Shown: piece after piece, positions 9,894 to 18,963 of the stretch
Layout: each line of letters starts with the position of its first letter
Numbering within the stretch: the stretch's first letter is position 1
Origin: an uncultured Prevotellaceae bacterium
GTDB taxonomy: Bacteria; Bacteroidota; Bacteroidia; Bacteroidales; Bacteroidaceae
DNA: 64,000 bases
Direction: 5' to 3'
Assembly: GCA_946185285.1 (NCBI GenBank)
Contig: CAMHIS010000002.1
Location: forward strand, 18,537 to 82,536
Notes under the pieces: model-generated
Seen by the model: only the letters and a program-made list of their open reading frames with translations
Databases searched by the model: none
Told to the model about the DNA's origin: nothing
Made by a program: the position numbers and the translations under genes

Positions 9894-11603
9894 GTGGAGC
9901 TGGATTTAGACAATAAGGAGTGGCAGGACGCGCTGCAGATTGTGAACTACACCCGACGCTCGCTCTTTCTTACGGGAAAGGCAGGAACGGGAAAGTCCAC
10001 ATTTCTGCGCTATGTAGCTGAAAATTCCAAGAAGAAGAATGTCATTCTGGCACCGACCGGCATTGCTGCCATCAATGCCGGCGGCTCGACACTGCACAGT
10101 TTTTTCCGTCTGCCTTTCCATCCTTTGCTGCCCAACGATTCGCGATACAACCGCCGCAACATCAAGGAGACGCTGAAATACACCTCGGCACAGCGGAAGC
10201 TGTTGCGCGAGGTGGAATTGATTATCATCGACGAGATATCGATGGTACGTGCCGACATCATCGACTTTATAGATAAGGTACTGCGCGTGTACACGCGCAG
10301 CTACGAACCCTTCGGCGGCAAGCAGCTACTGCTTGTAGGTGACATTTTCCAGTTGGAGCCGGTTGTCAAAGAGGAAGACCGCCAGTTGCTGCAACCGTTC
10401 TATCCTTCTGCCTATTTTTTCAACGCCAGGGTTTGGCAGCAGATGCCCATCGTCTCGATAGAATTGCGCAAGGTGTACCGCCAGACTGACGGTCACTTCA
10501 TCGGCATTCTCGACCGCATACGCACCAACACGGCTACTGATGGCGACCTAAGCCTTCTCAATGCGCGTGTTGACAAGTCAGTTACCGAGAGTACGTCATT
10601 GAATATTATCCTCGCCGCTCGCCGCGATGTCGTTGACTACACTAACGAGCAACGGTTGGCTGCTCTCGACGGCCAGCCGACAGTCTTCTATGGCATCATA
10701 AAGGGTGATTTTCCCGAATCATCACTCCCCACGCCAATGGAGTTGCAATTGAAACCCGGCGCCCAAGTCATTTTTATCAAGAACGACAAGGAGAAGCGAT
10801 GGGTCAATGGTACGCTGGGCACTATCATTGCCATCGGCGAAGAAGACGGTATCGTCACCGTCAGCACCGACGAAGGACAAGAATTCGATGTTGAACGCGA
10901 AGTGTGGGAGAACATGCGGTACACATTTAATGAAAAGGAGCAGAAGATAGAAGAGCAGCAATTAGGCACCTATACTCAGTTCCCCCTCCGGCTGGCATGG
11001 GCCATCACCGTTCATAAGAGCCAGGGACTCACGTTCTCACAGGTGACCATTGACTTTACAGGAGGTGTCTTTGCCGGTGGTCAGACATACGTGGCTCTCA
11101 GCCGCTGCCGCTCGTTAGAGGGTATCAAGCTGAGAGAGCCTCTACGGCCTTCCGACATCTTCGTGCGCAACGAGGTTGTACAATTCTCACGACGCTACAA
11201 CAACCCGCAGCTTATCAGTCAGGCCATGCAAGAGGGCAAAGCCGACCGTGAATATCATGAAGCAGCCGTTGCCTTCGACCAAGGGCACTTTGACCGTTTC
11301 CTCGAAGCATTCTTCAAGGCCATCCACAGTCGCTACGACATAGAGAAGCCCGCTGCCCAGCGTTTTATACGCCGTAAGTTGGGCATTATCAATCGCCAGA
11401 AGTCCGAGATTGCCGAGTTGCAGGCGACACTTGCCGAGAAGCAAGAACTGCTGAAACGCCTTGCAGCAGAATACACCCTCATGGGACGCGAGTGTGAGCG
11501 TGAGCACATGACCGACGCCGCCATCCGCAATTACGAGAAAGCGCTCGAACTGTATCCCGACGCCGGCGATGCCTTGCGGCGTCTGAAGAAACTACGTAAA
11601 TGA
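9894..11603 (+). CDS. Pif1/RecD-like superfamily 1 helicase
   Basis: The 569-residue protein has Walker A TGKAGTGKST (27-36), Walker B IIIDEIS (110-116), and the C-terminal ITVHKSQGLTFSQV motif typical of Pif1/RecD SF1B 5'-3' helicases. After the helicase core a coiled region (about 480-530) is followed by one TPR-like unit (AAIRNYEKALELYP). It probably unwinds DNA or DNA/RNA structures in replication or repair. The start is GTG at 9894, because an in-frame stop lies 6 nt upstream. It is the last gene of the rightward block and converges on rarA. Confidence 0.88.
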   Translation: MELDLDNKEWQDALQIVNYTRRSLFLTGKAGTGKSTFLRYVAENSKKKNVILAPTGIAAINAGGSTLHSFFRLPFHPLLPNDSRYNRRNIKETLKYTSAQRKLLREVELIIIDEISMVRADIIDFIDKVLRVYTRSYEPFGGKQLLLVGDIFQLEPVVKEEDRQLLQPFYPSAYFFNARVWQQMPIVSIELRKVYRQTDGHFIGILDRIRTNTATDGDLSLLNARVDKSVTESTSLNIILAARRDVVDYTNEQRLAALDGQPTVFYGIIKGDFPESSLPTPMELQLKPGAQVIFIKNDKEKRWVNGTLGTIIAIGEEDGIVTVSTDEGQEFDVEREVWENMRYTFNEKEQKIEEQQLGTYTQFPLRLAWAITVHKSQGLTFSQVTIDFTGGVFAGGQTYVALSRCRSLEGIKLREPLRPSDIFVRNEVVQFSRRYNNPQLISQAMQEGKADREYHEAAVAFDQGHFDRFLEAFFKAIHSRYDIEKPAAQRFIRRKLGIINRQKSEIAELQATLAEKQELLKRLAAEYTLMGRECEREHMTDAAIRNYEKALELYPDAGDALRRLKKLRK

Positions 11604-11628
11604 GCTAGCAGGGATTATCCCCAACCTC

Positions 11629-12900
11629 TCAATCCTTAAACCTTTCTCCCCAAAAGCTGACCATGCGTTCATAGAGTTTCTGCTCAGCAGGCGAGTGCTG
11701 TGCATGCCACAGACGTTCACCGACAAGTGCGTCGGGCATGTATTGTTGGGGTGTAAAATTCCCCGGGAAGTCATGAGGATACTTATAGCCGTCGTGATAG
11801 CCCAAATCCTTCATCAGCTTTGTCGGAGCATTACGTATTGGCAGCGGTACGGGCTGGTTACCTGTCCGGCGTACCAAGTCGAGAGCAGTATCGATGCCAA
11901 GATAGGCCGAGTTGCTCTTCGGCGACGTAGCTAAGTAGACCGTAGCCTCAGCCAGGGGTATGCGTCCTTCCGGCCATCCTATCTTCTGTATAACGTCGAT
12001 GGCCGTGTTTGCCAGCAGCAGCGCATTGGGATTAGCAAGCCCGATATCCTCAGCAGCCGAGATGACCAGTCGGCGGGCAATGAATTTAGGGTCTTCCCCA
12101 CCTTCTATCATACGCGCCAGCCAGTAGAGGGCCGCATCAGGGTCGCTTCCACGTATTGACTTGATGAACGCCGAGATAATGTCGTAGTGCATCTCGCCGT
12201 CCTTGTCGTAGGCCAGCGGGTTCTGCTGCAGGCGTGCCACCACCAGTTCGTCGGTTATCGTCACATCGCCCGACTCGGCCTCCACCACCAGTTCCAGTAT
12301 GTTCAGCAACTTTCGGGCGTCGCCACCGCTGAAACGAAGTATAGCGTCGGTCTCCTTCAACTCAATATGCCGTTCTTTCAGAATGATGTCGGTCGTAATG
12401 GCACGCTCAAGTAGTTGCAGTAAGTCCTCTTTCTCCAACGACTTCAGCACGTAGAGTTGACAGCGCGACAGCAACGGACGAATCACTTCAAACGACGGGT
12501 TCTCAGTCGTGGCACCTATGAGCGTCACGATGCCCCGCTCCACAGCTCCTAACAGCGAGTCCTGCTGCGACTTCGAGAAACGGTGGATCTCGTCGATGAA
12601 CAGAATAGGTGAAGCCTCGTTGAAGAACCTACCCTTCTGCGCCTTCTCTATCACGTCGCGCACATCCTTCACTCCGCTGGTAACGGCCGACAAAGTATAG
12701 AACGGCGTCTCCAGACGGTTGGCAATAATCTGGGCCAGTGTCGTCTTACCCACACCTGGAGGTCCCCATAGAATAAAAGAGGAAACACGTCCCGCGTCAA
12801 TCATTCGACGCAGGACAGCCCCCTCCCCCACCAAATGGCGCTGCCCGATGTAGTCGTCGAGCGTGCGGGGTCTCATTCTCTCAGCTAACGGTTTTGACAT
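11629..12900 (-). CDS. rarA: Replication-associated recombination protein RarA (MgsA)
   Basis: This AAA+ ATPase of the clamp-loader family acts at stalled replication forks. In the 423-residue form the Walker A is GPPGVGKTT (46-54), Walker B is ILFIDEIHRF (99-108), and sensor 1 is GATTENPSFE. The C-terminal MgsA oligomerisation part includes SDPDAALYWLARM. I place the start at ATG 12900, because the upstream TTG at 12912 overlaps the -7 box. That leaves a leader of only a few nucleotides. It converges with the Pif1-like gene. Confidence 0.93.
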   Translation of the reverse strand: MSKPLAERMRPRTLDDYIGQRHLVGEGAVLRRMIDAGRVSSFILWGPPGVGKTTLAQIIANRLETPFYTLSAVTSGVKDVRDVIEKAQKGRFFNEASPILFIDEIHRFSKSQQDSLLGAVERGIVTLIGATTENPSFEVIRPLLSRCQLYVLKSLEKEDLLQLLERAITTDIILKERHIELKETDAILRFSGGDARKLLNILELVVEAESGDVTITDELVVARLQQNPLAYDKDGEMHYDIISAFIKSIRGSDPDAALYWLARMIEGGEDPKFIARRLVISAAEDIGLANPNALLLANTAIDVIQKIGWPEGRIPLAEATVYLATSPKSNSAYLGIDTALDLVRRTGNQPVPLPIRNAPTKLMKDLGYHDGYKYPHDFPGNFTPQQYMPDALVGERLWHAQHSPAEQKLYERMVSFWGERFKD

Positions 12901-12909
12901 AATCGTCGG

Positions 12910-12917
12910 CAAAGTTA
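12910..12917 (-). promoter_or_regulatory. -7 promoter box for rarA
   Basis: Minus-strand TAACTTTG (TAnnTTTG) ends only 9 nt before the rarA ATG. Transcription would start almost at the start codon, giving a leaderless or nearly leaderless mRNA. Confidence 0.55.
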
Positions 12918-12977
12918 CGAAAAAAAGTGCGAACTACCAAACAAATGCAACAGAGAAACTATCTGTACCGTTCCGAA

Positions 12978-13640
12978 TCACGCTCTCCGCATCTCTTCTA
13001 ATAACTGACGCTGGCGGGCACTAAGTGCCGTGGGCAGCGTTACCTGATAGGTGATGATGAGGTCTCCCCCACCCTGTCCCTTGCCGCGCAGACGGACTTT
13101 GGTGCCAGGCTGCGTGCCGGGCTTGATTTTCATCTTAAGTTTCGACGTGCCCACCTGTATCATGACCTCGCCACCGAGCAGGGCAGTGTACATATCGATG
13201 TTGACAGTAGCCTGCGACTCCTGCGGCCCTTGCTGACGGCTAAAGCCGCCAAAGCCTGACGTGCCGCGACCAGCACCGCCAAACAGGCTCTCGAAGAACG
13301 ACGAGAAACCGCCGCCACCGCCTCCTTTGGTGAAACTTGAGAAGTCGAAACCATCGAACGGCGAGCCGCCACCCTGGCCACCGAAGCCGCCAAAGCCGCC
13401 GCCCATCTGGTCGGCCTGTTTCCATTGCTCGCCATACTGGTCGTACTTCTTGCGCTTCTCCGGGTCGCTGATGACGTCGTACGCCTCGTTCAACGCCTGG
13501 AACTTGGCCTTTGCCTTCGGGTCGTCTGGATGCAGGTCGGGGTGGAACTGCTTGGCCCGTTTCAGGTAAGCCTTCTTCACGTCCTTCTGCGGTATCGACT
13601 TGTCGACACCTAAAATTTTGTAGTAGTCAATGAATGCCAT
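12978..13640 (-). CDS. J-domain co-chaperone, short CbpA/DnaJ-like
   Basis: The 220-residue protein has an N-terminal J domain with the HPD motif at 33-35, which stimulates DnaK ATPase. A Gly/Phe-rich linker follows (about 75-145), then a single C-terminal substrate-binding domain (about 146-205, with [20 protein letters not shown]). It lacks the zinc-finger of DnaJ and is much shorter than CbpA (about 300 residues), apparently missing the second C-terminal domain and dimerisation region. It is preceded by a strong AGGAGG ribosome site, unusual in this phylum. No CbpM-like partner is adjacent. Confidence 0.85.
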   Translation of the reverse strand: MAFIDYYKILGVDKSIPQKDVKKAYLKRAKQFHPDLHPDDPKAKAKFQALNEAYDVISDPEKRKKYDQYGEQWKQADQMGGGFGGFGGQGGGSPFDGFDFSSFTKGGGGGGFSSFFESLFGGAGRGTSGFGGFSRQQGPQESQATVNIDMYTALLGGEVMIQVGTSKLKMKIKPGTQPGTKVRLRGKGQGGGDLIITYQVTLPTALSARQRQLLEEMRRA

Positions 13641-13648
13641 AATACTTT

Positions 13649-13654
13649 CCTCCT
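13649..13654 (-). promoter_or_regulatory. Strong Shine-Dalgarno site for the J-domain gene
   Basis: AGGAGG on the minus strand sits 8 nt before the ATG at 13640. Most genes in this window lack such a site, so it stands out and supports this start. Confidence 0.6.
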
Positions 13655-13753
13655 ATTATATTTTAATCTTTAAAACTTATAGCAAAAAGTGTACCAAACA
13701 CACATTACGGTAAAGAAAAATCTCCCGAAACTGCGGTAGTAGCAAACCGCCGT

Positions 13754-13817
13754 CTACCCGGCGGGTAAAGCCGCTCTACCCGCCGGTTACAGGCCCGCTA
13801 CCCGGCGGGTAGCGGGC
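13754..13817. repeat. Cluster of TACCCGGCGGGTA palindromes (locus 1)
   Basis: Three related units (CTACCCGGCGGGTA, CTACCCGCCGGTTA and a 25-nt palindrome at 13793-13817 with 12-bp arms) are packed within 64 bp in the divergent gap between the J-domain and nucleotidase genes. The same word recurs at 52269-52338. The cluster is much richer in GC than its surroundings. The rest of the gap 13641-13929 holds the nucleotidase promoter and nothing else that I recognise. Confidence 0.8.
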
Positions 13818-13898
13818 AACGTCACCAAGGCTGTCGATATGAAGCGTTAAAGTTACGTAAAAGTTCAGCAGCAAGAATGTCGTGTCCAATTTATTTAG

Positions 13899-13906
13899 TA
13901 ACTTTG
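13899..13906 (+). promoter_or_regulatory. -7 promoter box for the 5'-nucleotidase gene
   Basis: TAACTTTG (TAnnTTTG) lies 23 nt upstream of the ATG at 13930. It supports that start over the upstream ATG at 13882, which would precede the promoter. Confidence 0.6.
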
Positions 13907-13929
13907 CAATCAACGAAAGAGCGAACGAG

Positions 13930-15693
13930 ATGAAGAGACACTGTCTGACCACCCTTGCCATCATGACCCTGACACTAACAGCACAAGCGCAGACGCAGAA
14001 GACCGTCCGCCTGAAAGTTATTGAGACAAGCGATGTTCACGGCCACTTCTTCCCCTATGACTTCATGGAGAAGAAGCCGCTGAAGGGGACGCTCTCGCGG
14101 GCCAATACATATATCACCCGTGAGCGGCAGAAGTACGGCGACCGCCTGCTGCTCATCGACAACGGTGACATACTGCAGGGGCAGCCCTGTGTTTACTGGT
14201 CGAACTATGTCATGCCCGAGAATGAGAACCTGGCGGCTCAGGTCGTCAATTACATGAAGTACGATGCCGAGACCGTTGGCAACCACGACATAGAACCTGG
14301 CCACAAGGTGTACGACAAATGGATTCGCGAGGTGCGCTGTCCGTTGCTGGGAGCCAACATCGTCAAGGAGGAGTACAAGAACGGCGAGGCCAATCCGCAA
14401 AGCGTTTACACGGGCCTGAAGCCCTACTCCGTTCACTACCTGGACGGCGTGAAGATTGTTGTCTTAGGCATGTTGACACCCGCCATTCCCAACTGGCTGA
14501 ATAAATCGGTGTGGAAAGGTATGGAGTTTGAGGAGATGACCTCATGTGCCAGGAAGTGGATAAAATACATCAAGGAGACAGAGCGTCCCGACCTAATCTT
14601 TGGCCTGTTCCACTCAGGACTCAGCGGCGGCATCAAGACCGACGAGTACGAGGAGGATGCCACCGAGTCAGTAGCCCGCGAGGTGCCTGGCTTCGACATC
14701 ATCTTCTTCGGCCACGACCATCAGGTTCACAATGAGTGGATTCCAAGCAAGGACGGCCATCGCGTGCTCTGCATCGACCCCAGCTGTTATGTCAGCAACG
14801 TGGCCGAAGCTGAGATTGAACTGACCTATGTTGACGGTAGACTGACGAAGAAGGACATCAAGGGAAATATCGTCAGCGTTCGCGACGAGGAGGTGGACCA
14901 GCGGATGGTCAGTCACTTCCAGCCACAGATAGACCAGATCAAGCAATACGTCGACCGGCGCATCGGACGCTTCGAGCACTCCATCTATACCCGCGAGAGC
15001 TTCTTTGGAAATGCGGCCTTTACCGACCTCATCCACAACCTGCAATTGCAGATTTCGAAGGCCGATATCTCGCTGAACGCCCCCTTGTCGTTCAATGCCG
15101 TTATCAACGCCGGCGACGTTACCCAGGGCGATATGTTCAAGCTCTACCGTTTCGAGAACCTGCTCTTCGTGCTTCGCATGACGGGTGAGGAAATCCGCAA
15201 GCACCTGGAGTTCAGTTACGATATGTGGACGAACACGATGAAGTCAGCAGACGACCACGCCCTGCGCCTGAACGACGCCTCCAAGAATGACCAGCAGCGT
15301 ACCGGATTCCAGAACTACACTTTCAACTTCGACTCTGCCTGCGGCATCGACTACGAAGTCGACCTCACCAAGCCCGACGGTCAGAAAGTGCGCATTCTGC
15401 AGATGTCAGACGGACAACCATTCGACGAGAAGCGATGGTACAAGGTGGTGATGAACAGCTACCGTGCCAACGGTGGCGGCGAACTTCTCACCCGTGGTGC
15501 CGGCATACCCAAGGACTCTCTTGAAGGGCGTGTGCTTTTCCACACGGAACTTGACCAGCGCCACTACCTGACACAGGAGATAGAGCGCATGGGTGTCGTT
15601 GACCCGCAACCTAACCACAACTGGCGTTTCGTGCCCGAGGAATGGGTGAAGCCCGCCCTGAAGCGCGACAGCCTATTATTGTTTGGAAGATGA
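13930..15693 (+). CDS. Secreted 5'-nucleotidase / UDP-sugar hydrolase family phosphoesterase
   Basis: The 587-residue protein has a signal peptide (1-20, ending AQAQ) and so is periplasmic or surface exposed. Its N-terminal calcineurin-like metallophosphatase domain shows the metal-binding series TSDVHGH (34-39), NGD, GNHDIE and GHDHQVH. The C-terminal 5'-nucleotidase domain has SYRANGGGELLTRGAGI, which binds the base. Family members release phosphate from nucleotides or cyclic nucleotides for salvage; the substrate here is not determined. The start at 13930 fits the promoter and signal peptide. Its stop overlaps the start of the nudC-like gene (ATGA), which suggests co-translation. Confidence 0.9.
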   Translation: MKRHCLTTLAIMTLTLTAQAQTQKTVRLKVIETSDVHGHFFPYDFMEKKPLKGTLSRANTYITRERQKYGDRLLLIDNGDILQGQPCVYWSNYVMPENENLAAQVVNYMKYDAETVGNHDIEPGHKVYDKWIREVRCPLLGANIVKEEYKNGEANPQSVYTGLKPYSVHYLDGVKIVVLGMLTPAIPNWLNKSVWKGMEFEEMTSCARKWIKYIKETERPDLIFGLFHSGLSGGIKTDEYEEDATESVAREVPGFDIIFFGHDHQVHNEWIPSKDGHRVLCIDPSCYVSNVAEAEIELTYVDGRLTKKDIKGNIVSVRDEEVDQRMVSHFQPQIDQIKQYVDRRIGRFEHSIYTRESFFGNAAFTDLIHNLQLQISKADISLNAPLSFNAVINAGDVTQGDMFKLYRFENLLFVLRMTGEEIRKHLEFSYDMWTNTMKSADDHALRLNDASKNDQQRTGFQNYTFNFDSACGIDYEVDLTKPDGQKVRILQMSDGQPFDEKRWYKVVMNSYRANGGGELLTRGAGIPKDSLEGRVLFHTELDQRHYLTQEIERMGVVDPQPNHNWRFVPEEWVKPALKRDSLLLFGR

Positions 15694-16517
15694 AAAAGTA
15701 CTATTTCGTATTCTGCAAGGACGACCTGCTGCTACAGCCGTTAGCAGACGGCTGCTACACCATACCGCTCCAGGAGGAGCCGCCCACCGTGGTAAAGCCT
15801 TGGACTCACCTGATGGCCATCACGCCGATGGACGACGGCACCCCCGTCATCGCCTACCGCATCGATTCCCCGCCCGTTGTTTCCCCCGTCGGTTCCCTTG
15901 CCGATTCGTCTGTTGGCTGTACTGCGGCGGTGCCGCAGCCCCCACTTCTTCAGCCCTTTCCCCTTCGCCAGAGTTACTACAAGCTCCCCCGTCCCCTTTA
16001 CCTGAAGGCCGGCAAGTGCCAGGAGCTGCTCTACTGGGATCAGAACACAAAGTTCTGCGGCGTCTGCGGCGCACCCATGCGCATGGACACCGACATCTCG
16101 AAAAAGTGTACCGAATGTGGAAAGGAGGTATGGCCTCAGTTAGCCACCGCCGTCATTGTACTCATCCATCGCGGCGACGAAGTGCTGTTAGTGCGTGCCA
16201 AGAACTTCCGTACCGACTTCTATGGTCTCGTTGCCGGTTTCGTTGAGACTGGCGAGACGCTCGAGGAAGCCGTAGCACGCGAGGCTATGGAGGAAACAGG
16301 CGTTACTATTAACAACATCCGTTACTTCGCCTCGCAGCCCTGGCCTTACCCTTGCGGACTGATGGTTGGCTTCCATGCCGACTACGTCAGCGGCGAAATC
16401 TGTCTGCAGCGCAGCGAGATTGCCAAGGGCGGCTGGTTCCGTCGCGACAATCTGCCCACCATACCTGAAAAGCTCTCTATAGCCCGGATGCTCTTAGACG
16501 ACTGGCTACTCCACTAA
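15690..16517 (+). CDS. nudC: NudC-type NAD+ / NADH pyrophosphatase (Nudix)
   Basis: The 275-residue protein has a zinc ribbon (C123, C126, C140, C143), a complete Nudix box starting at G183 (GFVETGETLEEAVAREAMEE) and the SQPWPYP signature (215-221) that marks the NudC subgroup. These enzymes cleave NAD(H), and some remove NAD caps from RNA. The start at 15690 overlaps the nucleotidase stop, linking two nucleotide-hydrolysing enzymes. Residues about 60-95 are a Pro/Ser-rich, low-complexity linker. It contains a palindromic DNA word (15916-15940) also present in the TonB receptor gene. The 3' end overlaps the convergent MuiA gene by 12 nt. Confidence 0.9.
   Translation: MKKYYFVFCKDDLLLQPLADGCYTIPLQEEPPTVVKPWTHLMAITPMDDGTPVIAYRIDSPPVVSPVGSLADSSVGCTAAVPQPPLLQPFPLRQSYYKLPRPLYLKAGKCQELLYWDQNTKFCGVCGAPMRMDTDISKKCTECGKEVWPQLATAVIVLIHRGDEVLLVRAKNFRTDFYGLVAGFVETGETLEEAVAREAMEETGVTINNIRYFASQPWPYPCGLMVGFHADYVSGEICLQRSEIAKGGWFRRDNLPTIPEKLSIARMLLDDWLLH
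15916..15940 (+). repeat. 25-bp palindromic word inside nudC
   Basis: The core CTGCGGCGGTGCCGCAG forms a 7-bp hairpin. The 25-mer recurs at 37470-37494 in the TonB receptor gene with one difference, and is read there in another frame. Confidence 0.75.
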
Positions 16518-18143
16518 GAGCCGTTCGTTCTTGGGGTACTTCACCTTGTACTGCAACAGCAGTTCCTGCTTTCCGCCGCTATCCAGGTCCAGCGTCCAAG
16601 TGACGATGCCCGTATCCTTGTTGCGCTGTCCGCCACTCAGTTCCTCCACCGTCACGTTGATATCCGAGTTGCGGGCTATTGGCGTCTGGTCGTAGACGTT
16701 CAACTTGACGGCCTCGCGCCGAGTATTTGTCACCTTGATGTTCCAGGTGACGGTCTGTTCCTGATTAGAACCCAAGAAGCGGCGTGTCGACTTCTCGTTC
16801 ACCTTCGTGCGCTCAACGCGGATGCTTGGGTCGCGCCCAAGTGAGAGCAGCAGGGTGTCGGTGGCCGACGAGGTGTTCAGCCGGCTCTTTCCCACGTAGG
16901 AATTCTCATAGAAAACATTGGCGTCGCCCTCCAGGAGGTTCAGCTTCTGCCATTCGGTAACCTCGGCCACGAGAAACGCCTCCTTGTCCTTCTTAGGATA
17001 TGCCTTGTAAATATAGGTGGCCGGCAGCTGGTAGCGCGCAATCTCGGTGGCAATGGCTTTCGTCGACGACGGTAGCGACAGCGGCTGACCGATGGTGAAC
17101 TCATAGCCGAAGAGCGACTGCTGTTGCCGCACTTCTATCAGCTCGCTCTCGGGCTCCTCGTCTAAGTCCTCCACTCCTGCCCCCTGCAGGGCCTCTTCAA
17201 CAGTTCTTTCCAGCGCCATCGGCTCGGCGGCAGCAGCTCTGCCATAGGCTTTCCTATATAGGCGTTTCACCGCGACGGGTTTCTCGAAGTCGAGCCAGTA
17301 TGTGCCCAGTGTGGGAGCGGTGTTCGAACGATTGGGATTGGCCGACGAAAGAGTAATGTTGGCCTGCTGCCAGTCCTCCTTCGTGTTCTGCACGATGTTC
17401 ACCTTGTACGACATGTCCACCGGCTTGTTGATGCCTGTCGAATAGATGTCGTAGGAAGGATACCAACTGGCATTGGTCACATAGTAGCTGATGCTGAAGG
17501 CAGCCTGTGCAGCCTGCGCGGCACTCACCTTCACGTCGACGTCATACACCTCCTTGGGTTTCACGCGTTGTAGCGAGTCGAGGGTCTTCTTGGTGCGGTT
17601 TTTCTCCTTTTCCAGGTCTTTCAGCTGGTCGGCCAGCGTCTGACTGCGCTTTTTCAGCGTGAGCAGTTCCTGAGCATAGTAGTTGTTCAGCTCTTTGATG
17701 TTGGCCAATGGTGTGGCTACGGTACGTCCCGCAACCGAGCAGTTGGCCTTCACCATCTCAGCCTGGGCTTCCACCACCTGCTGCTCGTCTTGCACCTGCT
17801 GTATCCTGTGCTCCACGCTGGCAACGGCCTGTTCGGCCAGGGTCAGTTTGCGGGCCTGTGCCAGACTGTCGCTGATGGTGCGGCGGTGGCTCACGCCCAG
17901 CACGGTAAGCCGTCCGTTGGCCCTCACCTGCAGGCTCTTGGTGTCCATATAGGGCGAGAAGCCCGTGAAGGTCACCGTCTGCTCGCCAGGTTTCAAGGCC
18001 ACGGTCTTGGTTCTTTTCACCTGTGCGCCATTGGTAAAGATGGTCACACTTTCCAGCTTGGCAGTCTGTTTCTCCTGCTCTGCGCGGGCATCTGTCGTCA
18101 TCATGGCGATACAAGCCAACAAAATAGTGCAAGTCTGTTTCAT
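16506..18143 (-). CDS. MuiA-like (mucoidy inhibitor A) DUF4139/DUF4140 protein
   Basis: The 545-residue protein has a signal peptide (1-21, ending DARA). An N-terminal DUF4140-type beta domain (about 27-95, SVTIFTNGAQVKRTKTVAL) is followed by a long coiled coil (about 100-195) and a DUF4139 domain reaching the C-terminus, with YYVTNASWYPSYDIY near its start. The family is named after mucoidy inhibitor A, but its mechanism is unclear. It is the last gene of the leftward rfbC-ugd-lipoprotein group, 4 nt after the lipoprotein stop, so a role at the cell envelope is plausible. Confidence 0.85.
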   Translation of the reverse strand: MKQTCTILLACIAMMTTDARAEQEKQTAKLESVTIFTNGAQVKRTKTVALKPGEQTVTFTGFSPYMDTKSLQVRANGRLTVLGVSHRRTISDSLAQARKLTLAEQAVASVEHRIQQVQDEQQVVEAQAEMVKANCSVAGRTVATPLANIKELNNYYAQELLTLKKRSQTLADQLKDLEKEKNRTKKTLDSLQRVKPKEVYDVDVKVSAAQAAQAAFSISYYVTNASWYPSYDIYSTGINKPVDMSYKVNIVQNTKEDWQQANITLSSANPNRSNTAPTLGTYWLDFEKPVAVKRLYRKAYGRAAAAEPMALERTVEEALQGAGVEDLDEEPESELIEVRQQQSLFGYEFTIGQPLSLPSSTKAIATEIARYQLPATYIYKAYPKKDKEAFLVAEVTEWQKLNLLEGDANVFYENSYVGKSRLNTSSATDTLLLSLGRDPSIRVERTKVNEKSTRRFLGSNQEQTVTWNIKVTNTRREAVKLNVYDQTPIARNSDINVTVEELSGGQRNKDTGIVTWTLDLDSGGKQELLLQYKVKYPKNERLLVE

Positions 18144-18147
18144 CCGA

Positions 18148-18963
18148 TTAGTATTCTATAAGCGTTGTTGTCAACTTTCCGTCAAACGAAATCGTGTTCT
18201 CAGCCTTGTAGCAGGCGGCCCCGTCGGGTATGCAAATGGTTGCCACGAAATGGAAGCCCTGCGTGTCGACCTTTGTAAACTCCATGTTGCTGAGCACGGA
18301 CTGGTCGAGGAACTCCTGTGGAATCTTCGAGGCGAAGAGCTGCTTCTTGAAGTCGGTTGAGAACATTTTCTGTGCTCCCTGGAACACGCTGACGTGCATG
18401 ATGTTGTCGTAGTAGACGTTGTCAACCTCTACGCCGTCTTCGTTGTATGACGTGGTGTGAACCTTGTACTTCGTAGGATTGATGACCAGATACCAATGGT
18501 AGCGTGCTCCGTTGTAGTGGACCACCGAGTCGGTCTTCACCACCTCGGTATATGTTTGCACACGGGGCTGGTCACGAACGAAGGCAAAAGCGTGAATGGG
18601 GTCGTTGCTCTTCTGAAGTCTGACCTCGTCGCCGTTCTGATTCTTGATGCAGAACCAGTTTGCCGACTGCTTGACGATGGGGTATTTGGCCCCGACGTCC
18701 ACCAACACCAGCGAATCCTTCACGATGCGGAACAGCGTAGGCTGGCTGATGGTGTCGGGATAGAAAATGGTGTCGCCGGCTGCACGGAAGGACACTTCGC
18801 CCGTCTCGTCGTCGACCCAGATGCCCTGAAGCAGCTTCTTGGCCTCCAGGCTCTCCTTCTCCTCCTCGGCCTCGCGCTGTTTCGGGGAATCGGACTTCGA
18901 CGAGCACGCGACGAACAGTACCAGCGTCGTCAGCGTACAGAACGTGATGAGCAGTTTTCTCAT
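18148..18963 (-). CDS. Lipoprotein, DUF4738-like
   Basis: The 271-residue protein has a lipoprotein signal with lipobox cysteine C20 (LFVACSS), then a charged Lys/Glu segment (27-43) and a beta-rich domain beginning LLQGIWVDDETGEVSF. I recognise it tentatively as DUF4738, a family of unknown function in Bacteroidetes. It overlaps the ugd stop by ATGA and precedes the MuiA-like gene, so it probably shares their transcript. The function is unknown. Confidence 0.7.
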   Translation of the reverse strand: MRKLLITFCTLTTLVLFVACSSKSDSPKQREAEEEKESLEAKKLLQGIWVDDETGEVSFRAAGDTIFYPDTISQPTLFRIVKDSLVLVDVGAKYPIVKQSANWFCIKNQNGDEVRLQKSNDPIHAFAFVRDQPRVQTYTEVVKTDSVVHYNGARYHWYLVINPTKYKVHTTSYNEDGVEVDNVYYDNIMHVSVFQGAQKMFSTDFKKQLFASKIPQEFLDQSVLSNMEFTKVDTQGFHFVATICIPDGAACYKAENTISFDGKLTTTLIEY

